Origin: Sporosarcina luteola
GTDB taxonomy: Bacteria > Bacillota > Bacilli > Bacillales_A > Planococcaceae
Assembly: GCF_023715585.1 (NCBI RefSeq)
Contig: NZ_JAMBOK010000001.1
Location: 1,798,001-1,862,000, forward strand
Direction of reading: 5' to 3'
Length of the DNA: 64,000 nucleotides
Each line of letters begins with the position of its first letter. The stretch's first letter is position 1. Positions 58,531 through 64,000 of this stretch are shown one piece after another. The position numbers and the translations under genes were made by a program. The notes beneath the pieces were generated by a model that was given only the letters and a program-made list of their open reading frames with translations, made no database searches and had not been told where the DNA came from.

Positions 58531-60009
58531 TTAGTCCGTATCGATTTGCGCCCGTTGCAGCTTACCGCTGAAGTCGACGTAAATGCTCTTCCACTCCGTG
58601 AATACATCAAGCGCTGCTACGCCGGAATCTCGGTGGCCATTGCCTGTTCCTTTCGTACCTCCGAATGGAAGATGGATTTCCGCTCCCGTCGTTCCTGCAT
58701 TTACATAGACGATTCCGGTGTCAAGATCCCGTTGAGCCCGGAATACTTTATTCACATCCCTCGAAAAGATCGAACTGGACAAGCCATAAACGACACTATT
58801 GTTCACTTCAATCGCTTCGTCGAGGCTTCCGACTTCAATTAGCGATACAACCGGTCCGAAGATTTCCTCCTGCGCCAAACGGCTATCCCATTTAACGTCC
58901 GTGAACAATGTCGGTTCGAAATAGTGGCCTTTCGCGAATTCCCCTTCCGTCAGCACATTTCCGCCCGCCAACAGCTTCGCGCCTTCCTCTTTTCCGATTT
59001 CGACATAGCTCTGGATTTTATCCAATGCCTTACCATTGATGACCGGCCCGATTTTCACAGACTCGTCCAAGCCGTCCCCGATCGTCAAATGCTCCATCGA
59101 CGCTAATAATTTCGTTTCCAATTCTTCCTTAACATCTTTATGCACGATGACCCGGCTGCATGCGGTGCAGCGTTGGCCCGCAGTTCCGAACGCACTCCAA
59201 AGGATCCCTTCCACGGCCAGGTCGATATCTGCATCATCCATGACGATGACTGCGTTTTTCCCGCCCATTTCAAGTGACACTTTCTTTAAGTGGCGACCGC
59301 CTGTTTCCGCAACATGGCGACCTGTTTCGGTCGATCCCGTGAAGGAAATGACACGGACATCGGGATGCTCGATCATCGCTGTTCCTACTTCAGATCCTGA
59401 GCCGAACACGATATTGGCGACGCCTGCAGGAATTCCGGCCTCTTCGAAAATCTTCGCCATTTCATACGCCATCATCGGCGTTTCCGTAGCAGGCTTCCAA
59501 ACAAATGTGTTCCCTGCAACCATTGCCGGGAAGGACTTCCATGTGGCAATCGCCACCGGGAAGTTCCACGGCGTGATCAAACCGACGACCCCGATCGGTG
59601 CGCGGACGCTCATCGCGAATTTATCCTGCAGCTCGGAAGGGACCGTTTCCCCAAACAGCCTGCGCCCTTCCCCTGCCATATAGAACGCCATGTCGATCCC
59701 TTCCTGCACTTCCCCGCGGCCTTCCTCGATGACTTTTCCCATTTCCTTCGTTAACACTTGCGCCAAATGCTCTTTCCGTTCCTTCATGAGATTGCCGATT
59801 GCATATAAGTAATCCGCCCGCTTCGGTGCAGGAACAAGTGCCCATTTTTTCTGCGCTTCCTTCGCCGCCTTCACAGCCAGATCTACGTCTTCACTTGTCG
59901 ATAAACGTACTTGCGCCAGCTCTTCCCCATTTGCCGGATTCGTGACAGCTGTATACTTCGCTCCACCGCTGTCCTGCCAAGATCCCCCGATAAAGTTGTT
60001 CAATTGCAT
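58531..60009 (-). CDS. Aldehyde dehydrogenase, probable aminoadipate semialdehyde dehydrogenase
   Basis: A 492-residue NAD(P)-dependent aldehyde dehydrogenase with the cofactor site ITPWNFPVAIATWK, the glutamate in SLEMGGKNAVIV (near 263) and the nucleophilic cysteine in GTAGQRCTACSR (near 297). Its C-terminal LPFGGTKGTGNGHRDSG is typical of the ALDH7/piperideine-6-carboxylate group. ATG 60009 follows AAAGGGG. As first gene of the operon with lysine 6-dehydrogenase, it most likely oxidises allysine to 2-aminoadipate. The exact substrate is inferred from context. Confidence 0.8.
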   Translation of the reverse strand: MQLNNFIGGSWQDSGGAKYTAVTNPANGEELAQVRLSTSEDVDLAVKAAKEAQKKWALVPAPKRADYLYAIGNLMKERKEHLAQVLTKEMGKVIEEGRGEVQEGIDMAFYMAGEGRRLFGETVPSELQDKFAMSVRAPIGVVGLITPWNFPVAIATWKSFPAMVAGNTFVWKPATETPMMAYEMAKIFEEAGIPAGVANIVFGSGSEVGTAMIEHPDVRVISFTGSTETGRHVAETGGRHLKKVSLEMGGKNAVIVMDDADIDLAVEGILWSAFGTAGQRCTACSRVIVHKDVKEELETKLLASMEHLTIGDGLDESVKIGPVINGKALDKIQSYVEIGKEEGAKLLAGGNVLTEGEFAKGHYFEPTLFTDVKWDSRLAQEEIFGPVVSLIEVGSLDEAIEVNNSVVYGLSSSIFSRDVNKVFRAQRDLDTGIVYVNAGTTGAEIHLPFGGTKGTGNGHRDSGVAALDVFTEWKSIYVDFSGKLQRAQIDTD

Positions 60010-60109
60010 GTCTTCATTTCCCCTTTCCAACACGAACTATTTTACAACTGCTTACAGTCTATTAATTTCGACATTATCTTTATGAATCCCTTCTTTTGGA
60101 AGGAAAAAT

Positions 60110-60143
60110 AAAATCCCGTACAGGTCACCACCTGTACGGGATC
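60110..60143 (-). terminator. Terminator of the SEC-C gene
   Basis: ATCCCGTACAGGT and ACCTGTACGGGAT form a perfect 13-bp stem with a four-base loop; on the minus strand TTTTATTTTT follows. Confidence 0.85.
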
Positions 60144-60145
60144 AT

Positions 60146-61186
60146 TCATTTTTTTTGCGCTTCCGCAATATAGGATTTCAATGTATCCACATTCTTCATC
60201 ATTGCCGAAACGGATACGCCAAACATTTTCGCCACTTCCGCCTGTGTAAACTCGGCATCTCCCAATACTCCGGCTTCGTGAGCCGTTTTAAAGAGGGAGG
60301 CAGCGAGAACTTCCGGCTTCCGGATGATGGGTTCCTCTTGAAGGCAAAAGATTGCAAAGACGAGTTTCACCAAATTTTTCATCGGTTCCTTGACGTTAAA
60401 TTCATCCAGTTTTGATAAAGCGATATCCAACACTTCTTGTTGGGGTTCCGTCATGGATTTTTCAACGTCCGGTACGGCCAATTCCTCGGAACGGGGTTCA
60501 TGTACACGCGTCAGCAAGAGGTTATAGACATCCATCATATATTCTTTAAAGAAACCTAAGTTGGCCGCACCCCCCCTGGATTCGGCGAATTCCATGATCT
60601 GCCGCTGGACGGAACCAGACCGATCGGCTACACGGTATAATCCATTGAGCAAATATGTATTCGCTGTGGGTTTCCGATCATCATACAAAGCGATGCCGAA
60701 TAAGATATCCCCAACCATTAATTCTTTACTAGGAGACAACGGTAGTATGTACGTATTATTATCCAAAATCTGATCCACAGTTACCGTTTTTTCGGAAATT
60801 CCGTTCACTTTTCCAAGCAAAACGATGGGGTCATTCCAATGCTTCAGAAGCCGTCGGGTATCCGACCGTACAGTGCCACTCAACTCTTTCATTATATGAC
60901 TTCTCCATAAGTCGAGCCGTTCAATGAACAAATAATATTCCCCTGTTACCTGTTCGATCTCTTTGCTGCTGAAAAACCTGCCGAGACTGGAACGCCATTC
61001 CTTCTCATATCGGCCGTACTCTGCGAATTCAGCGGGGAGGCTGATCGTATTTTCAAAATAGCCGGAGACGATCCTCCTTAGCTCATTATCAACCAAGTGC
61101 TCATTTGAAATATCGGTCTTCAAAGAGCAGCATCTTTTATATTTCTTACCGCTTCCACACGGACAAGGAGAATTCCTTCCAATCAA
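60146..61186 (-). CDS. SEC-C motif protein with C-terminal helix-turn-helix-like segment
   Basis: A 346-residue soluble protein. The N-terminal zinc-binding SEC-C motif NSPCPCGSGKKYKRCC sits in the first 25 residues, followed by about 250 residues of mixed helices and strands. At the C-terminus FTQAEVAKMFGVSVSAMMKN resembles a helix-turn-helix. TTG 61186 has AAAGGTG eight bases upstream; GTG 61195 is too close to it. The SEC-C motif suggests protein or nucleic-acid contact, as in SecA. The architecture is not one I can name; the function is unknown. Confidence 0.7.
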   Translation of the reverse strand: MIGRNSPCPCGSGKKYKRCCSLKTDISNEHLVDNELRRIVSGYFENTISLPAEFAEYGRYEKEWRSSLGRFFSSKEIEQVTGEYYLFIERLDLWRSHIMKELSGTVRSDTRRLLKHWNDPIVLLGKVNGISEKTVTVDQILDNNTYILPLSPSKELMVGDILFGIALYDDRKPTANTYLLNGLYRVADRSGSVQRQIMEFAESRGGAANLGFFKEYMMDVYNLLLTRVHEPRSEELAVPDVEKSMTEPQQEVLDIALSKLDEFNVKEPMKNLVKLVFAIFCLQEEPIIRKPEVLAASLFKTAHEAGVLGDAEFTQAEVAKMFGVSVSAMMKNVDTLKSYIAEAQKK

Positions 61187-61216
61187 TCCGCTCACACCTT
61201 TCTACTTAATTATAGC

Positions 61217-61253
61217 AAAAGACGGTGCAGGAGACTATTCCTGTACCGTCTTT
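61217..61253 (-). terminator. Terminator overlapping the MFS gene end
   Basis: AAAGACGGT plus CAGG pair with CCTG plus ACCGTCTTT, with the MFS stop codon in the loop. The minus-strand T tract is moderate (TTTTGC). Confidence 0.55.
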
Positions 61254-62773
61254 GTTTCTATCAATTCACTTTCAGCCGGTGATTTCTTTTCTTCAAACTT
61301 CGGAGGACGGACCCTTTTCACAAAGAGAGTGAGGATCAATGCGGCAACGGAAATGAAGGTAGCAATCAAGAATGAGTAATTGATGCCGTCCAGCATCGCC
61401 TTCAAACCGATTGCATGCTCCATCGCTGCCATTCCATCTTTATCGGCAGGGATATTCCCGCTAGCCGCTGCATCGTTGAAAAGGGTTTCTCCAGAGTTTT
61501 CCATTCGCTTCGTCATAATCGTAAGAAGAATCGCAGAGCCGATCGCCCCGGAAACTTGCTGCAATGTATTGTTCATCGCCGTGCCGTGAGGGTTTGATTT
61601 CATCGGAAGCTGGTTCAGACCGTTCGTCATGATCGGCATCATGACCATCGACATACCGAACATCCGAATTGTATATAGAGCCATCAAGTAGTAATATCCT
61701 GAATCCAATTCAAGGCGGCTTAAGTAAAACGTCGTGATGACGGTAATTACAAGCCCGGTGATCGCTAGGATCCGCGCTCCATATTTATCGAACAGCCGGC
61801 CAGTGATCGGCGACATGATCCCCATCAGAACCGCGCCAGGGAGCATCAAAATTCCCGCCTCGAACGGTGAAATTCCGCGCACTTCCTGAACATAAAGCGG
61901 CGTCAAGATCATCCCGGAAAACATCGCCACCGACAATACGATGGAAATAACAGACGCAAGTGCGAACATCGGGTATTTATAAATCCTGAAATCCAACATT
62001 GGAACTTCCATCCGCAATTGGCGGATGATGAATACGATGAGTGAAACCGCTCCGATACTAATCGTTCCGTAAACGAGCGGATCACCCCATCCTTTTTCTC
62101 CCCCAGCCGAGCTGAATCCGTATAACAAACCGCCGAAACCGATTGTCGATAAAACGAGGGAGAAGACGTCAAGCTTCACCACTGTATTCGGCGTAATATT
62201 TTTTAGCTTCCAGAGCGCAAAGACGATTGTCAGAATCGCAAACGGCAACACGATTTCAAAAAGCGTGCGCCATGAATAATGCTCGACAATCCAACCCGAC
62301 AATGTTGGTCCGATTGCCGGCGCCGTGAACATGACAAGTCCGAACATCCCCATCGCTGCTCCCCTCTTCTCAATCGGGAAAGCGACGAGCATGACGTTCA
62401 TCAATAGCGGCATCATCAAAGCAGAACCTGAAGCCTGGATCATTCGTGCCGCGACGAGCATTCCGAAGGTCGGTGCAAAGATGGCAAGAGCCGTACCGAT
62501 CGTGAACAACGTCATCGCCGTCAAAAACAGCCGGCGGTTCGTGAATTTCCGGACAAAGAAAGCACTTGCCGGAATCATGATCCCATTTACAAGCATATAT
62601 CCGGTTGTCAGCCATTGAACGGCTGAAGGTTTTACCTGAAACTCATTCATAATAACCGGCAAAGCAATATTCAATAATGTATTGTTCAAGATTGCGACGA
62701 ACGCCCCGAAGAATAAAATCGCTATCATTCCATAAGGAGGCTTTTCGTGCATTTTATTAATATCCACTTCCAA
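61235..62773 (-). CDS. DHA2 family MFS multidrug exporter (EmrB/QacA type)
   Basis: A 512-residue membrane protein with 14 predicted helices. Family motifs include FFGAFVAILNNTLLNIALPV and VQWLTTGYMLVNGIMIP (helices 1-2), RMIQASGSALMMPLLMNV, and RGAAMGMFGLVMFTAPAIGP (motif C). It resembles LmrB/MdtP exporters of Bacillus and probably expels drugs by proton antiport. The start is TTG 62773, six bases after GGGGGAG. It is divergent from a TetR gene, with a clear promoter in the shared intergenic region. Confidence 0.85.
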   Translation of the reverse strand: MEVDINKMHEKPPYGMIAILFFGAFVAILNNTLLNIALPVIMNEFQVKPSAVQWLTTGYMLVNGIMIPASAFFVRKFTNRRLFLTAMTLFTIGTALAIFAPTFGMLVAARMIQASGSALMMPLLMNVMLVAFPIEKRGAAMGMFGLVMFTAPAIGPTLSGWIVEHYSWRTLFEIVLPFAILTIVFALWKLKNITPNTVVKLDVFSLVLSTIGFGGLLYGFSSAGGEKGWGDPLVYGTISIGAVSLIVFIIRQLRMEVPMLDFRIYKYPMFALASVISIVLSVAMFSGMILTPLYVQEVRGISPFEAGILMLPGAVLMGIMSPITGRLFDKYGARILAITGLVITVITTFYLSRLELDSGYYYLMALYTIRMFGMSMVMMPIMTNGLNQLPMKSNPHGTAMNNTLQQVSGAIGSAILLTIMTKRMENSGETLFNDAAASGNIPADKDGMAAMEHAIGLKAMLDGINYSFLIATFISVAALILTLFVKRVRPPKFEEKKSPAESELIETKTVQE

Positions 62774-62818
62774 GTAAAGCTCCCCCATTCACTCTTAGTC
62801 TTTTTAACACATTTTCAT

Positions 62819-62847
62819 ATTTTATACCCTATGTCCAAAATAATCAA
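62819..62847 (-). promoter_or_regulatory. Promoter of the MFS exporter gene
   Basis: On the minus strand TTGATT and TAAAAT are separated by 17 bp, 46 bp before the start codon. Confidence 0.5.
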
Positions 62848-62885
62848 ATCAAGAAACCGTTTTCATTAAAAAATAGTTTTCGACA

Positions 62886-62915
62886 CTGACAAATCAATAG
62901 TATGAATGGTAAAAT
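62886..62915 (+). promoter_or_regulatory. Promoter of the TetR gene
   Basis: CTGACA and TAAAAT are separated by 18 bp, 47 bp before ATG 62962. It lies about 40 bp from the divergent exporter promoter, so one repressor site could control both. Confidence 0.4.
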
Positions 62916-62961
62916 CAGTTTAGACCAACAGTACAAATTCGGAATATTAAGGGTGATAGAA

Positions 62962-63846
62962 ATGAATGAACGTAAACGCCAAGTCATGCTATTAGCTAAA
63001 AAACTATTTATCGATAAAGGATTCACAGCTACGTCCGTTCAAGACATTTTGGAAGAAGCAAAGATTTCCAAAGGGACGTTTTATAATTATTTCACATCTA
63101 AAAATGAATGCCTTATGGCCATTTTAGAAGATGCCCATAACGAATCGGTCATCAGAAGACGCGAACTTCTCGTCGGGCATGATAAAAAAGACAAAGACAT
63201 CTTAGCCGGTCAGATCCTCGTCCGGATGCAAGTGAACCGGGAACTGAATCTACTTCCAATTTACGAGGCAGTTTTTTATTCGACCGATGAAGAGCTCCGG
63301 AATTTCGTGAAAGCATACTACTTGAGCGAGTTGAAATGGATTGCCGGCCGCCTCGTAGACGTCTATGGCGAGGAAGCCAAGCCTCATGCCTTTGACTGCT
63401 CCGTCATGACGCTCGGGATGATCCAACAACTGAACCATTTCTGGAAAGCCGGCTCATCCAAGGACCTCGACATTGAAAAACTTGTCCATTTCACGTTCCG
63501 AAGGATGGACGCGCTCATGTCCGATATGATTAAACAGAAGGACGTACTGCTAGAACAACATATTTTCTCGTCATTAGAAATCCCGGCTGGAGATCTGAAA
63601 GAAAAGCTTCAAAAAGACCTGCTAGACCTTAAAAAGAAATTAGAACAGGAGCAAATTGGAAGCTGCGTAGACTATGCAGACTTCCTACTTTCCGAATTGC
63701 AGTCCGATAAACCAAGAGTATCCCTTTTGGAAGCCGTCGGCCGTTCATTCCGCGAAGAAAGCAATGGCAAGCTGCTGGCTCATCGTGTAAATGAAGTCAT
63801 ATTCCTGCTATGGAAATATATTGACTCGATTAAAACAAATTCATGA
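62962..63846 (+). CDS. TetR/AcrR family regulator divergent from MFS exporter
   Basis: A 294-residue regulator with the TetR helix-turn-helix at residues 5-50 ([38 protein letters not shown]). The ligand domain is longer than usual (about 240 residues) and ends in helices rich in K, E and L. I chose ATG 62962 behind AAGGGTG; the earlier ATG at 62902 lies in the promoter region. Divergence from the DHA2 exporter suggests it represses that gene. A plain palindrome in the intergenic region was not obvious. Confidence 0.85.
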   Translation: MNERKRQVMLLAKKLFIDKGFTATSVQDILEEAKISKGTFYNYFTSKNECLMAILEDAHNESVIRRRELLVGHDKKDKDILAGQILVRMQVNRELNLLPIYEAVFYSTDEELRNFVKAYYLSELKWIAGRLVDVYGEEAKPHAFDCSVMTLGMIQQLNHFWKAGSSKDLDIEKLVHFTFRRMDALMSDMIKQKDVLLEQHIFSSLEIPAGDLKEKLQKDLLDLKKKLEQEQIGSCVDYADFLLSELQSDKPRVSLLEAVGRSFREESNGKLLAHRVNEVIFLLWKYIDSIKTNS

Positions 63847-63904
63847 AACTTTTGAAGCCTACTGCCGTACAAGTAATCAGCAACTAACTATTAGGAGGCA
63901 CTCT

Positions 63905-64000
63905 ATGAACAACCACGAAATCGATTTCAAATTGTACGGAGACGATATGCAATTTGTAGAAGTGGAATTGGATCCAGGCGAAACAGTTGTCGCTGAAGCT
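63905..64000 (+). CDS. AIM24/TIGR00266 family protein, N-terminal part (truncated by window edge)
   Basis: Thirty-two codons are visible from ATG 63905, which follows TAGGAGG. The sequence [20 protein letters not shown] and then [10 protein letters not shown] matches the start of the AIM24/TIGR00266 family. Members form beta-barrel-like folds; the bacterial function is unknown. The gene continues beyond the window. Confidence 0.75.
   Translation, partial: MNNHEIDFKLYGDDMQFVEVELDPGETVVAEA

Overview
The window looks like chromosomal DNA of a Gram-positive Bacillales bacterium. The best guess is Planococcaceae (Sporosarcina-like); this is an inference from protein families, strong GGAGG-type ribosome binding sites, frequent TTG/GTG starts and T-rich intrinsic terminators. 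No replication or ribosomal landmark is present. Most of it is ordinary core genome. The stretches around 23.4-24.6 kb and 26.8-30.8 kb are visibly more AT-rich and look acquired.

Layout. 0-14 kb: end of a YjiH-type membrane protein; threonine degradation genes (NAD-dependent threonine dehydrogenase, glycine C-acetyltransferase) with a P-loop protein; YczE-like membrane protein; YbaK; topoisomerase III; flavin reductase; cation/proton antiporter. 14-26 kb: SpsG-like protein, phospholipase D-type enzyme, lone ECF sigma factor, CNNM/CBS membrane protein, M20 dipeptidase, nitroreductase, DegV, quinone-oxidoreductase-like protein with an apparent ATA start, amidase-domain protein, solitary HsdR-N nuclease-like protein, diheme cytochrome c, and a broken alpha/beta hydrolase. 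26.8-30.8 kb: a 4.0-kb decayed island inserted at a tRNA-Ala(GGC) gene. It is bounded by 47-bp direct repeats of the tRNA 3' half and carries an NprR-like (RRNPP) regulator with a premature stop plus an intact and a broken copy of a small exported-peptide gene.

31-46 kb: DUF2804 protein, YusW lipoprotein, heterodimeric ABC exporter, EamA transporter, PAS-GGDEF(degenerate)-EAL protein, secreted beta-propeller protein, AtoE-like transporter, and a YdaK-like/GT2 pair suggesting a c-di-GMP-linked exopolysaccharide. A complete IS1595-family element (8-bp target duplication, small passenger gene) separates that pair from a divergent SDR gene. 47-64 kb: YhgE/TetR pair with a shared candidate operator, SHOCT/DUF2089 genes, ABC-F protein behind a leader peptide and attenuator, lipoprotein serpin, three-gene lysine catabolic operon, SEC-C protein, MFS exporter with divergent TetR regulator, and the start of an AIM24-like gene.

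The most unusual feature is distributed. Six intergenic tandem arrays (plus a two-unit miniature) have a period of exactly 20 or 21 bp, and each starts within about 20 bp beyond an intrinsic terminator. Three share a core (TTTGGGCGCGGAA); the others have different cores but the same period. I know of no named system that explains them.
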